Shown in pieces: positions 19,366-27,651 of a DNA stretch of 64,000 bases. Under the pieces are notes generated by a model. That model ran no database searches. It was not told the DNA's origin and saw only the letters and a list, made by a program, of their open reading frames with translations. Position 1 is the stretch's first letter; the number at the start of each line of letters is the position of its first letter. The position numbers and the translations under genes were made by a program. This DNA is from JACCWP01 sp963801045 (GTDB lineage: Bacteria > Actinomycetota > Actinomycetes > Propionibacteriales > Nocardioidaceae): assembly GCA_963801045.1 (NCBI GenBank), contig CAWDDC010000004.1, forward strand, positions 1,818,380-1,882,379, in the 5' to 3' direction.

Positions 19366-19690
19366 GGAACAGGTGCCTTCGGATCGCGGCCACGTTGGAG
19401 AAGATCCGGATCCCGAGCACGACGACCACACCCGTCGACAGCTGGCTGCCCACCCCGAGCTGGTCGCCCAGGTAGACGATCAGTGCCGCCACCAGCACGT
19501 TGGAGACGAACGAGATGACGAAGACCTTCTCGTCGAAGATGCCGTCCAGCAGCGCCCGCAGCGCCCCGAAGGTCGCGTCCAGGGCGGCGACGACGGCGAT
19601 CGGCAGGTAGGGCTGCAGACCGAGCGGCACCGACGGTTCGAGGAACAGCCCCGCCACGACACCGACGACCAGGCCGAGGAGCGCGATCAC
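19358..19690 (-). CDS. sbp: small basic protein, DUF1290 (Sbp)
   Basis: 110-residue three-helix membrane protein of the small-basic-protein family (DUF1290; Rv1824 position). Motifs VVAALDATFGALRALLDG and FDEKVFVISFVSNVLVAALIVYLG are family hallmarks. Homologues lie near division genes in Gram-positives; molecular role unknown. Starts at a GTG overlapping the upstream DUF881 stop (GTGA); conserved order DUF881-sbp-DUF881. Confidence 0.88.
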   Translation of the reverse strand: MIALLGLVVGVVAGLFLEPSVPLGLQPYLPIAVVAALDATFGALRALLDGIFDEKVFVISFVSNVLVAALIVYLGDQLGVGSQLSTGVVVVLGIRIFSNVAAIRRHLFHA

Positions 19691-20505
19691 GGCGCACCCC
19701 CCTCCCGCGAAGCCCGTTCGACGTCGAGCGGACGGCCGGGCAGCGTCAGCGACCCCGGCGTCTCCACCTCGAACCCGACGCCGAACGTCGTCCGCAGGTC
19801 GACGAAGAACTGGCCGGCCGAGGTCTCCAGGAACTCGGCGGCGAGGGTCTGCGGGTCGCCGATCGCGGTCACGACGTACGGCGGCGACAGCGAGCGGTAG
19901 TTGACCGTGATCGCCTGCCCGGCGGTACGGATCGCGCTGCGCGTGGTCAGCCGCTGGCCGCCCACCGCCACCGCCTCGGCGCCGGCCTCCCACAGCCCGT
20001 TGGCCAGCCGCTGCAGGTCGGTGTCGCGGATCTGACCCTCGGTGCTGCCTCCGGCCGCGTCGTCGACGGTGATGCGCAGCCCAGGTCCGGTGACCGGGAT
20101 CGAGCCGGTGACCACCTGCAGGTTCTCGAGGGTGTCCTCCAGCGCGGCCGCCTCCTCGCCGACCTGCAGCGACGCCGCCCGCAGCTCGTCGACCTCGGCC
20201 CCCAGCGCCTCGACCCGGGTGCGGATGTCACCGACCTCGGCCTGCTCGCTGGAGATGCGGTCGATCAGCGCCTCCCGGTCCCGCTCGGACTGGCTGGCGG
20301 TGTCGCGGGTCTGGACGGCCGAGATGGTCAGCAGCACCGACAGGGCGGCGACGGCGATCCCGAACGCGACCAGCGTCCTGCGCCGGGTGCCCGGGCCCGG
20401 CGGGGTGCCGCCTCCCTGCCGGGCGGCGACCGTCGCGTAGTCGTCGTCCATGCTCTGGGCGGCCAGTCGCGCGAGCAGGTCGCCCGGAGGGGGCTGCGGG
20501 GTCAT
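19687..20505 (-). CDS. DUF881 membrane-anchored protein (Rv1823-like)
   Basis: 272 residues with the same plan as the other DUF881 protein of this string: cytoplasmic N terminus of about 70 residues, one transmembrane helix (about 72-90), coiled coil (about 95-145) and the DUF881 domain (GPGLRITVDDAAGG, RLANGLWEAGAEAVAVGGQR, SLSPPYVVTAIGDPQTL). The two paralogues flank sbp and may form a heteromer; that is inference. The ATG at 20505 overlaps the pgsA stop by 4 nt. Confidence 0.87.
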   Translation of the reverse strand: MTPQPPPGDLLARLAAQSMDDDYATVAARQGGGTPPGPGTRRRTLVAFGIAVAALSVLLTISAVQTRDTASQSERDREALIDRISSEQAEVGDIRTRVEALGAEVDELRAASLQVGEEAAALEDTLENLQVVTGSIPVTGPGLRITVDDAAGGSTEGQIRDTDLQRLANGLWEAGAEAVAVGGQRLTTRSAIRTAGQAITVNYRSLSPPYVVTAIGDPQTLAAEFLETSAGQFFVDLRTTFGVGFEVETPGSLTLPGRPLDVERASREGGAP

Positions 20506-21113
20506 CCGCTGCGCTCCGTGACCCGTACCGGCGGGGTGTTGGCGAGCAGGGTGCGGACCTGCCAGGCGTAGAGCAACCCGCCCCACCAGTACAGCCCGAA
20601 GCCCCAGATCGCGAACGCCCAGCCGAACACGTCGGCGAGCGTGGCCAGGTCACCGCTGTCGTCGCCGAGCAGCAGCAGCGGGAACGCGTACAGCAGGTTG
20701 GCGGTCGCCGCCTTGCCGAGGAAGTGCACGGGCAGCGCGGAGAACCCACGGGTGCGCAGGAACGGGACCAGCGCGAACAACAGCACGTCGCGCAGGGGCA
20801 GCAGCACGGCCAGCCACACCGGGATGATGTCGCGCAGCACCAGCCCGACCACGACCGACAGGATGTAGAGCCGGTCGGCGACGGGATCGAGCACCTGCCC
20901 GAGCGCCGAGGTCTGGTTGAGCCGGCGGGCGAGGTTGCCGTCCAGGTAGTCGGTGAAGCCCGACACCATCAGCACGACGAGCGCCCAGACGTCCTCCTCC
21001 GGCCCGAGCACCAGCCACAGGAAGAGGGGAACGCCCGCGAGCCGCAGCATGCTGAGCGCGTTGGGGACGGTCAGGACACGATTGCCCGACCCCTCTCCGC
21101 TCGCCGCGTCCAC
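20502..21113 (-). CDS. pgsA: CDP-alcohol phosphatidyltransferase (phosphatidylglycerophosphate synthase type)
   Basis: 203-residue integral membrane enzyme condensing CDP-diacylglycerol with an alcohol phosphate, probably glycerol-3-phosphate. The full CDP-alcohol signature is present: DYLDGNLARR followed by GQVLDPVADR with all acidic residues intact (about 55-82). VLTVPNALSMLRLAGVPLFL is the usual N-terminal amphipathic and first membrane helix. Position equals Rv1822 (pgsA2). The exact alcohol substrate cannot be settled by sequence. First gene of the run that continues through the DUF881/sbp genes. Confidence 0.88.
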   Translation of the reverse strand: MDAASGEGSGNRVLTVPNALSMLRLAGVPLFLWLVLGPEEDVWALVVLMVSGFTDYLDGNLARRLNQTSALGQVLDPVADRLYILSVVVGLVLRDIIPVWLAVLLPLRDVLLFALVPFLRTRGFSALPVHFLGKAATANLLYAFPLLLLGDDSGDLATLADVFGWAFAIWGFGLYWWGGLLYAWQVRTLLANTPPVRVTERSG

Positions 21114-21116
21114 CCG

Positions 21117-21155
21117 GGCAGCCTACCGACGGGCACACCCGCGACCGTGGCTGCC
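21117..21155 (-). terminator. candidate stem-loop between the NYN gene and pgsA
   Basis: GGCAGCC (21117-21123) pairs with GGCTGCC (21149-21155), with an inner GGG-CACA-CCC hairpin. It lies 10 nt after the NYN-protein stop on the minus strand and just before the pgsA start. It has no T tract, so termination is only a possibility. Confidence 0.35.
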
Positions 21156-21164
21156 GCGCAGGGG

Positions 21165-21743
21165 TCAGAGGTAGACAACGGGGTCGAACTCGTCGATCGG
21201 GATGATCTTCACGCGGGGCAGCGGGCTGTTGAACGCGCCGACCTGGGTCTCCACGTCGACGATCTCCAGCCCGTCGGGCGTGAGCGCCTTGATCCGGGTG
21301 CTCACGAACTCCGGGAACCCGACGACGGCGACCCGGCGCCCGTTGCCGAGCAGTCCCTTGAGCTGCGGGACGAAGTCGGCGTCGTGCGACAGCAGCATCA
21401 CGTTGCCCGGACGCTCGATCACCGCGTCGAGGGTGCGTTGGATGCCGATGTCGACGACCTTGTCCTGCACGTCGCCGGACAGCGGGATCGGGCGGAAGTC
21501 CATCGCCAGCAGCGCCTGCACGAACGACGCGGGCAGCTCGCCGCGCGAGGCGTTCAGGAAGAACAGCGCCTTGACCGGCGAGCCCCAGCCGGCGGCGTAG
21601 GCCCGTACGCGCTCCCAGCGCGGGCGCTGCTCGGGTGTGGGCCGGTGCCCCAGCACGCTGAGGCCGAGGGTGGCGTCGACGTTCTCGCCGTCGACCAGCA
21701 GGTAGGTCACCGGCTGGTCGGGTGCGGGCGTCGGCTCGGTCAC
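21165..21743 (-). CDS. NYN-domain (DUF88) putative ribonuclease
   Basis: 192 residues with the PIN-like NYN fold: YLLVDGENVDATLG near the N terminus (first acidic site), VDIGIQRTLDAV in the middle and MLLSHDADFVPQLKGLLGNG (second acidic site), followed by a family tail ending FNSPLPRVKIIPIDEFDPVVYL split over two strands. Metal-dependent RNase activity is expected by fold. It stands alone with a stem-loop after it; RNA target unknown. Confidence 0.83.
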   Translation of the reverse strand: MTEPTPAPDQPVTYLLVDGENVDATLGLSVLGHRPTPEQRPRWERVRAYAAGWGSPVKALFFLNASRGELPASFVQALLAMDFRPIPLSGDVQDKVVDIGIQRTLDAVIERPGNVMLLSHDADFVPQLKGLLGNGRRVAVVGFPEFVSTRIKALTPDGLEIVDVETQVGAFNSPLPRVKIIPIDEFDPVVYL

Positions 21744-21752
21744 AGGCTCACC

Positions 21753-22157
21753 CTAGGCCCGTACGGCTCCCCATCCGTGCCAGCTGTCGATCTCGATCCA
21801 GGCGCTGATGCGCGGCCGCTCGCGGTTGCGATAGGGCTTGCCCGTGTAGTGCGTGGCCAGCCGGTCGATGTCGGCGAGGCCGACATCGTCGACCATCTCG
21901 ACCACGCGGCCCTGCACGCTGATGTGGGTGTACCAGTCGTCGGCGTCCAGCGCGGTCAGCGAGACCCGCGGGTCGTGCCGGATGTAGTCGAGGCGCTTGC
22001 GCGCCGCGTCCATGTTGACCAGCAGCCTGCCGTCCTCCAGCAGGTACCAGGTCGCCACCGACACCGGTTGCCCGTCCCGGCGGCTGTGCGCGATGACCGC
22101 CGGGTTGGCCCGGGCCAGTCGTTCGGCGGCCTCGGGCGGCAACGGGGTGGTGGGCAT
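21753..22157 (-). CDS. PPOX-class flavin/F420-dependent oxidoreductase
   Basis: 134-residue split-barrel protein of the pyridoxamine-oxidase-like class common in actinobacteria, often F420-binding. Visible are PAVIAHSRRDGQPVSVATWY, LLVNMDAARKRLDYIRHDPR and the late ISVQGRVVEM segment. The fold binds F420 or FMN; substrate unknown. The ATG at 22157 was preferred over an upstream in-frame start that would add 26 low-complexity residues. Confidence 0.82.
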   Translation of the reverse strand: MPTTPLPPEAAERLARANPAVIAHSRRDGQPVSVATWYLLEDGRLLVNMDAARKRLDYIRHDPRVSLTALDADDWYTHISVQGRVVEMVDDVGLADIDRLATHYTGKPYRNRERPRISAWIEIDSWHGWGAVRA

Positions 22158-22315
22158 GTCCTCGAGGCTATCCCCGGGGGCTGGACGTCTCAGCAGCCGC
22201 GGAGAGCCGCCGGCAGGTGACCCCGCCTCGGTCATCCGGTTGATGCTGCCCGCCGTTCGGCCACGTGGGCGGCACGGCGCCTTTGCCGCGGCCTCCCCGC
22301 TGCTGTACTGGCGTC

Positions 22316-22786
22316 ATGTGGGACCTCTTCATCACCGGCAGCAAGGTCGTGGGCATGATCGTGCTCTACGCCCTTGTCGCCGGCTGCCTGGCGCTGTGGG
22401 TGTCTCGACGCCTGCAGTACCGGGCGCTGCGCGAGGAAGGCCGGATCGCCGAGCAGGCGCCCGGCCGCGCCGACCGCCGCGCCCGCTCCTGGGTAGAGCT
22501 GCCCCGCTGGGTCAACCGCCACCGCGAGTGGGCGGCCGCCGTCGTCGTGCTCGCCGCTGACCCGATCGCCGGACGCACCGAGCGCTTCGTCGACTTCCAC
22601 TCCCGCCGGGTCGACTGGATCGGTCTTCGCGAGGCCTCCCGCGACTGGGATGCCAAGGACCGCCGGTTCGTCGAGGTCGCTGACGAGCTCGCGCACCCCG
22701 AGCCCGAGCAGCACGGGGACTCCGACGACGCCAGCGCGGTCGTCGGCACCACTCCCACCGAGCGCGAGACCCCCACCTCCGCCTGA
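22316..22786 (+). CDS. small membrane-anchored protein of unknown function
   Basis: 156 residues: an N-terminal transmembrane helix (about 10-30, VVGMIVLYALVAGCLALWV) and a basic, tryptophan-rich cytoplasmic part (RSWVELPRWVNRHREWAAAV, then FVDFHSRRVDWIGLREASRDW). The acidic Ser/Thr-rich tail may be disordered. I recognise no family. Codon use matches neighbours. No clear Shine-Dalgarno precedes the ATG, so the start is tentative. Confidence 0.6.
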   Translation: MWDLFITGSKVVGMIVLYALVAGCLALWVSRRLQYRALREEGRIAEQAPGRADRRARSWVELPRWVNRHREWAAAVVVLAADPIAGRTERFVDFHSRRVDWIGLREASRDWDAKDRRFVEVADELAHPEPEQHGDSDDASAVVGTTPTERETPTSA

Positions 22787-22804
22787 TCCGCTGTCCCTCG
22801 CTCG

Positions 22805-22860
22805 CGAGTGGCGCAAAAGCGGCCTGATCCGCCCTCGTACGCCCGGGTTCGCGCCACTCG
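22805..22860. repeat. inverted repeat CGAGTGGCGC...GCGCCACTCG
   Basis: Perfect 10-bp arms (22805-22814 and 22851-22860) around a 36-nt centre containing CGGCCTGATCCGCCC. It starts 18 nt past a stop codon and ends 57 nt before the cupin ATG. The shape (perfect ends, intergenic) resembles a small dispersed palindromic element. Only one copy lies in this window. Confidence 0.55.
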
Positions 22861-22917
22861 ACGGCCAGGACCGGCACGCCCGGCGCACCTGGTCGTCCCC
22901 TTTGTTAGTTTCCGCGG

Positions 22918-23262
22918 ATGGACGCATTCGCGATTGACCGCGCGGACGGCCGCGACGACGGCGAGGACTGGACCGAGAACTACGAAGAGCTCCCGGGTGG
23001 TGCGAACATCTCGATCATCCTCGAGGCCACGACGAAGTCCGGCGTCGGGCCGAGGCTGCACCAGCACCCGTACGGCGAGACCTTCATCATCCGCCGCGGG
23101 TCAGCGACGTTCACCGTCGGCTCCGAGCAGCTGGAGGGACGGGCCGGCCAGGTCCTGGTGGTCCCCGCCGACACCCCGCACAAGTTCTCCACCGGCCCCG
23201 GGGGGTACGAGGCCGTGCACATCCACGCCAACCCGCGCTTCGTCACCGAGTGGCTCGAGTAG
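22918..23262 (+). CDS. cupin-domain protein
   Basis: 114-residue single-domain cupin. The first metal motif is RLHQHPYGETFIIRRG (HxH...E about residues 47-54); the second is partly kept as PADTPHKFSTG (His about 88). Could be an isomerase, a dioxygenase or a binding protein; substrate unknown. Single gene, convergent with the kinase gene, with a hairpin between them. Confidence 0.8.
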   Translation: MDAFAIDRADGRDDGEDWTENYEELPGGANISIILEATTKSGVGPRLHQHPYGETFIIRRGSATFTVGSEQLEGRAGQVLVVPADTPHKFSTGPGGYEAVHIHANPRFVTEWLE

Positions 23263-23271
23263 CGCCGCCCT

Positions 23272-23291
23272 GCCCGCACTCCCCTGCGGGC
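23272..23291. terminator. bidirectional hairpin between cupin and kinase genes
   Basis: GCCCGCA-CTCCCC-TGCGGGC: a perfect 7-bp stem with a 6-nt loop, 9 nt past the cupin stop. It touches the stop of the convergent kinase gene. GTAGC/GCTAC flanks can extend it. Likely serves both genes. Confidence 0.5.
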
Positions 23292-24682
23292 TACGGCTCG
23301 TGGTGCTGCACCGGGATACGGACCCGCAGGGTCGTCGCCCCCGGCCGGGAGTCGATGTCGATGGTGCCGCCGTGGCGGTCGACGACGATGCGCCGGGCGA
23401 TGTCGAGCCCGAGCCCGGTGCCCTTGCCGACGTCCTTGGTCGAGTAGAACGCCTCGAACGCGCGCGCCACGACCTCCGGCGCCATGCCGTGGCCGGTGTC
23501 ACGCACCTCGACGACCACGTGGTCCCCGTCGGCGCGCGTGACGACCTCGAGCGTGCCGGAGCCGTCCATCGCGTCGACGGCGTTGTCGATGAGGTTGGTC
23601 CACACCTGGTTCAGCTCGCCGGCGTACGCCTCGATCGTGGGGACGTTCGTGTCGTAGTCGCGCACGACCGTGACACCGTGCCGGAGCTTGTGTCCGAGCA
23701 TCACCAGCGTGCTCTCGAGGCCGTCGGTCAGGTCGACGTTCTGGATCGAGGCCCGGTCCATCTGCGAGTACGACCGGACGGCGGCGACCAGCTCGGAGAC
23801 CCGCTGGGTCGACTCCTTCACCTCGGAGAGCAGCGTGGTCGCCGACAGGGTGCTCGCGACCCACTCCAGCCCGTGCTCCAGGGCCGGTCCCGGGAGCACG
23901 TCAGCGGCGCGCTCGCACCAGGCGAGGTCGACCCCGGCCGCCGCCAGCGGAGGGGCGATGGTCCAGTCGCGCTCGACGCCGTGGCGGCCGAGCCACGACA
24001 CCAGCGCCTCCTCGAGGTCGGCCCGGTCCAGCGGGTCCATCGCGGTCGCCGGCGGCTTGACCTCGCGGCGCAGCGCGTCGAGCGCGCTGAACTGCTGGGC
24101 CGAGATCTCGCCCTCGGCCAGCCGGCCGAGCGACGAGAGCAGTGTCTGGCACGCACCCTCGAGGGCGTCGACCGCCCGGGTGGCGGCGGCGGCCGGGTTG
24201 TTGATCTCGTGCGCGAGGCCGGCGGCGAGGGTGCCGAGGGTGACGAGCGCCTCGCGCTGCCGCGCGGTCGACTCGATGGTGCGCGCCGTGCCGTACAGCC
24301 CCTCGATCAGGTGCCCTCCGAACGGGAACCAGGAGGTGGACAGCGCACGCAGCACGTCGGCCGGCACCCGCAGCACCCGACCCGCGACGACCCCGCGGCC
24401 GGTCGCGAGGTAGACGCCGTGCTCGTCCCAGGCCCGGAATCCCCCGGCCCAACGCCCTGGCACGTCCATCCGCCCGACTGCCGTGTCCTCGCGGCCGATG
24501 TGGCGCATGAGCGAGATGGCGCCGTCGACGAGCACCCACCAGTAGTCCGCGTGCTCACCCTCCTGGAACAGGTCGACGCCGGGCTCGATCGGCACCTCGG
24601 TGCCGGCGTCGGCCAGCTCCGCGAGCTGGTCGTCGCTCAAGCCGTCAAAGAGACTCAGCGAGCGGAGGTCGGCGACGCGCAT
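23291..24682 (-). CDS. sensor histidine kinase with cNMP-binding-like input domain
   Basis: 463 residues. The N-terminal cyclic-nucleotide-binding-like beta-barrel (about 8-130: LFDGLSDDQLAELAD, then EGEHADYWWVLVDGAISL) is followed by a dimerisation domain with phospho-acceptor His 158 in LAAGLAHEINNP. The HATPase domain (about 330-460) has NLIDNAVDAM (N box), DTGHGMAP (G1) and GKGTGLGLDIARRIV (G2). There are no transmembrane helices, so it is a cytosolic sensor. Its start overlaps by one base the stop of the receiver/oxidoreductase fusion, an unusual cognate pair. Ligand unknown; the barrel may not bind cyclic nucleotide. Confidence 0.9.
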   Translation of the reverse strand: MRVADLRSLSLFDGLSDDQLAELADAGTEVPIEPGVDLFQEGEHADYWWVLVDGAISLMRHIGREDTAVGRMDVPGRWAGGFRAWDEHGVYLATGRGVVAGRVLRVPADVLRALSTSWFPFGGHLIEGLYGTARTIESTARQREALVTLGTLAAGLAHEINNPAAAATRAVDALEGACQTLLSSLGRLAEGEISAQQFSALDALRREVKPPATAMDPLDRADLEEALVSWLGRHGVERDWTIAPPLAAAGVDLAWCERAADVLPGPALEHGLEWVASTLSATTLLSEVKESTQRVSELVAAVRSYSQMDRASIQNVDLTDGLESTLVMLGHKLRHGVTVVRDYDTNVPTIEAYAGELNQVWTNLIDNAVDAMDGSGTLEVVTRADGDHVVVEVRDTGHGMAPEVVARAFEAFYSTKDVGKGTGLGLDIARRIVVDRHGGTIDIDSRPGATTLRVRIPVQHHEP

Positions 24683-26340
24683 CAGATGGTGGCCAGGTAG
24701 CGGTGCACCAGGTAGACCGACATCGCGCCCTCACCGACGGCTGAGGCGACGCGCTTCATCGAGTCGAGCCGCACGTCGCCGGCCGCGAACACCCCGGGCA
24801 CGCTGGTCTCCAGTGCGAGGGGTGCTCGTGGCAGCGGCCAGCTCTGCGCGTGCACGGGGTTGGCGAGGTCCTGGCCGGTGACGACGAACCCCTTGCCGTC
24901 GCGCACCACGCTCGGTCCGAGCCACTCGGTACGGGGCGACGCGCCGATGAACACGAACAGCCAGCTGGACGGCACCTCTTCCTCCGTGCCGGAGGCGCGG
25001 TCGGCGAGCGTGAGCGCCTCGAGGTGCCCGTCGCCCCGGCACGCCACCACCTCGCTGCGACAGCGCACCTCGATGTTGGCCGCGAACGTGATCCGCTCGA
25101 CGAGGTAGCGCGACATCGTCTGCTCGAGGGTCGGCGCCCGCACCACGAGCACGACGCGCTTGGCGAAGCGGGCCAGGTTGAGCGCGGCCTGTCCCGCGGA
25201 GTTGGCGGCGCCGACGACGTAGACGTCGTCGCCCTCGCACTGGCTCGCGTCGCTCGCGGTCGTGCCGTAGTAGACGCCCCGGCCGTTGAGCTCGTCCAGG
25301 CCGGTCGCCTCCAGGCGCCGGTACGACACGCCCGTCGCCACGATGAGCGACCGGGCCTCGATCTCTCCCGAGCCCTCGAACAGCACGGCGTGCACCGGCC
25401 CACGGGTCTCGAAGCCGACGACGGTGCGAGCGAGCACCATCTCGGCACCGAAGCGAGCGACCTGTGCGACGGCACGGTGGGCCAGGTCGGAGCCGGTCAG
25501 GCCCTTCGGGAAGCCCAGGTAGTTCTCGATCGCTGCACTCTGACCCGCCTGCCCCCCGGGCGCCTCACGCTCCACCACGACGCTGGTCAGTCCCTCCGAC
25601 GCGGCGTACACCGCGGCGGCCAGACCCGCGGGGCCGCCGCCGACGATGCAGACGTCGTACAGCGGCTGTTGGGCCGTGGTGCTGAGGCCGAGCGCGCCGG
25701 CGAGGTCGAGGGTCGTCGGCGAGCGGAGCGTGTCGCCGTCGGGGACGAGCACCAGCGGCAGATCGGTCGGAGCCGCCTCGGCGAGGTCGCGCAGTCGCTG
25801 CGCCTCGGCGTCGCGCTCGATGTCGTACCAGCGGTAGGGCACGTGGTTGCGTGCCAGGAACGTCTTGATGTCGTAGCTGCGGTCGGACCACCGGTGCCCC
25901 ACCACCCGTACGTCGGACGTGTGGTCCGGGTGGGCCTGCCGCCAGTCGCCGAGCAGATCGTCGACGATCGGGTACAGCTGCTCCTCGGGTGGGTCCCACG
26001 GCTTGAGCAGGTAGTAGTCGAGGCCGATGTCGTTGATGGCCTTGATGGCGACGTCGGTGTCGGCGTAGGCGGTGAGCAGCAGGTACTTCGCGCCGGGTGC
26101 GTGCGTGCCCGCCTGCTCCAGCATCTCGATGCCGGTCATCTCCGGCATCCGCTGGTCGGAGGCGATCAACGCCACCGGCTGGTTGCGCAGGGCCAGCTTG
26201 GTCAGCAGGTCCAGGGCCTGACGTCCCGACGTCGCCGGCACGACGCGGTAGTCGGCCCCGTAGCGGCGCTGCAGGTCCCGGGAGATCGCCGCCGAGACCA
26301 TGGGGTCGTCGTCGACGGTCAGGATCACGGGCTTGCTCAT
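24682..26340 (-). CDS. receiver domain fused to thioredoxin-reductase-like flavoprotein
   Basis: 552 residues. Receiver domain (1-125): acidic DDD at 10-12, phospho-acceptor Asp 62 in SDQRMPEMTG, Lys 113 in LLKPW. A short glutaredoxin-like segment without CxxC follows (about 143-215). Then comes a thioredoxin-reductase fold (228-552) with GGGPAGLAAAVYA (FAD), VVGAANSAGQAALNLA (NAD(P)H) and GVFAAGDVR (second FAD motif). Where thioredoxin reductases carry the CATC disulfide the sequence is GTTASDASQC, so the redox pair is absent. Fused response regulator/thioredoxin-reductase proteins are known in actinobacteria, but their activity is not. Translationally linked to the downstream kinase. Confidence 0.9.
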   Translation of the reverse strand: MSKPVILTVDDDPMVSAAISRDLQRRYGADYRVVPATSGRQALDLLTKLALRNQPVALIASDQRMPEMTGIEMLEQAGTHAPGAKYLLLTAYADTDVAIKAINDIGLDYYLLKPWDPPEEQLYPIVDDLLGDWRQAHPDHTSDVRVVGHRWSDRSYDIKTFLARNHVPYRWYDIERDAEAQRLRDLAEAAPTDLPLVLVPDGDTLRSPTTLDLAGALGLSTTAQQPLYDVCIVGGGPAGLAAAVYAASEGLTSVVVEREAPGGQAGQSAAIENYLGFPKGLTGSDLAHRAVAQVARFGAEMVLARTVVGFETRGPVHAVLFEGSGEIEARSLIVATGVSYRRLEATGLDELNGRGVYYGTTASDASQCEGDDVYVVGAANSAGQAALNLARFAKRVVLVVRAPTLEQTMSRYLVERITFAANIEVRCRSEVVACRGDGHLEALTLADRASGTEEEVPSSWLFVFIGASPRTEWLGPSVVRDGKGFVVTGQDLANPVHAQSWPLPRAPLALETSVPGVFAAGDVRLDSMKRVASAVGEGAMSVYLVHRYLATI

Positions 26341-26473
26341 GGATCGGCCTTCGTGCGGTGTCGTGGGCCGCCGAGGAGTGGCCGGCCGGACGGATGCAGG
26401 CGCTGGCCCGGCCAACCTAGTCCGATGTCGTCCCCCGACACCGGCGGAACGACGAACAAGTGCCTCGTCCCCC

Positions 26474-26959
26474 TCACCCCGGCGTCCGCCCGTGGAACCG
26501 CCGGTGCAGGTCGTGGACCTGCTCGGCCAGTGCGTCCACCGGCCCCTCCACCTCGAGGCCGGGCACGACGTCACGGATCGGCAGGCCGCGTACCGGGGCG
26601 GCCGGCACGCCGAGCTCGTCGAGCCAGGACCTGACCTGCTCCGACGAGGTCACGTAGACGATCCGGCCCAAGCCCACCCAGCCGTGCGCGGCGGCACACA
26701 TCGGGCAGTGCTCGCCGGAGGTGTACACCGTGGCTGCGCTTCGTTCTTCCGGTGTCATGCGGCTCGCCGACCACCGCGCCAGCTCGAACTCGGGGTGCCG
26801 GGTCTGGTCCCCGGAGGCGACCCGGTTGTGGTCCTCGGCGAGCACCGTGCCGTCAGCGCCGACCAGGACGGAGCCGAACGGCTCGTCCCCTTCGTCCAGC
26901 GCCTCCGTCGCGAGCTCCACACACCGCCGCAGATGGCGCAGGTCGTCGTCAGTCAGCAT
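26474..26959 (-). CDS. cytidine/guanine-deaminase-fold nucleoside deaminase
   Basis: 161 residues. CDA-fold zinc site: His 55 and Glu 57 in RHPEFELARW, and the pair Cys 85/Cys 88 in GEHCPMCAAAHG. It resembles guanine deaminase/nucleoside deaminase family proteins. Last gene of the ribA-like run: its start lies 11 nt inside the GCHII stop region, implying co-expression. It could supply the deaminase step missing from the reductase-only RibD protein in the same operon, which is inference; a purine or cytosine substrate is the alternative. Confidence 0.85.
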   Translation of the reverse strand: MLTDDDLRHLRRCVELATEALDEGDEPFGSVLVGADGTVLAEDHNRVASGDQTRHPEFELARWSASRMTPEERSAATVYTSGEHCPMCAAAHGWVGLGRIVYVTSSEQVRSWLDELGVPAAPVRGLPIRDVVPGLEVEGPVDALAEQVHDLHRRFHGRTPG

Positions 26960-27638
26960 GTGCCCCCCTCCCGTTCCGTGCTGCGGGCCCGACGGCAGGG
27001 ACGTCGAGCAGGTGCGCGCCACGGGTGGACTTCGTCGCCAGGTAGCGCGCATTCGCCGCCGACACGTGCACACCGGTGGGTACCCGCTCGGTCACGGTCA
27101 CACCGAGTGCGGCCAGCTGCACGACCTTGTCCGGGTTGTTGCTCAGCACCGCAACCCGCGACAGGCCGAGCGCCAGCAGCATCTGCGCGGCGACCGTGTA
27201 GTCCCGCTCGTCCTCGGCGTAGCCGAGCGCGAGGTTGGCGTCGTACGTGTCGAGACCGGTGTCCTGCAGGGCGTAGGCGTCGAGCTTGGCGTAGAGCCCG
27301 ATGCCGCGCCCCTCCTGCCGCAGGTACAGCAGGAACCCGTCCTCGTCGGTGAGGCGTTCGACCGCCTCACGCATCTGCGGGCCGCAGTCGCAGCGCTGGC
27401 TGCCGAAGACGTCTCCCGTCAGGCACTCGCTGTGCGGCCGTACGAGCGGTGGCGGTCCGCGATGCGCAGCGGGGTCGAGTGCGCGGGCGCGTCCGCCGAG
27501 CCCGAGGGCGAGGTGCTCGCCGTCGTCGGCCAGGCCGGCGAAGGTGAACACGCGGGCGGTCGTGGCGTAGCCGTCGGCGAACCGCAGCGGCACCGTCACC
27601 TGGGTGCGGATCGTCGCGGGGGGCAGAGTTCGCGGCAT
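26949..27638 (-). CDS. ribA: GTP cyclohydrolase II
   Basis: 229 residues, stand-alone GCHII (no DHBP synthase domain). It opens GTP to 2,5-diamino-6-ribosylamino-pyrimidinone phosphate. Zinc ligands are Cys 72, 83 and 85 in HSECLTGDVFGSQRCDCG; then LRQEGRGIGLYAKLDAYALQD and LSNNPDKVVQLAALG. Tyr 122 (AYALQD) matches the E. coli Tyr105 position; a change there in one Streptomyces paralogue is reported to alter the product, so this copy should make the normal product. No ribB, ribH or ribE lies nearby, so this is probably not the primary riboflavin locus. Confidence 0.92.
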   Translation of the reverse strand: MPRTLPPATIRTQVTVPLRFADGYATTARVFTFAGLADDGEHLALGLGGRARALDPAAHRGPPPLVRPHSECLTGDVFGSQRCDCGPQMREAVERLTDEDGFLLYLRQEGRGIGLYAKLDAYALQDTGLDTYDANLALGYAEDERDYTVAAQMLLALGLSRVAVLSNNPDKVVQLAALGVTVTERVPTGVHVSAANARYLATKSTRGAHLLDVPAVGPAARNGRGAHAD

Positions 27639-27651
27639 CGGTCCCTCTCGG

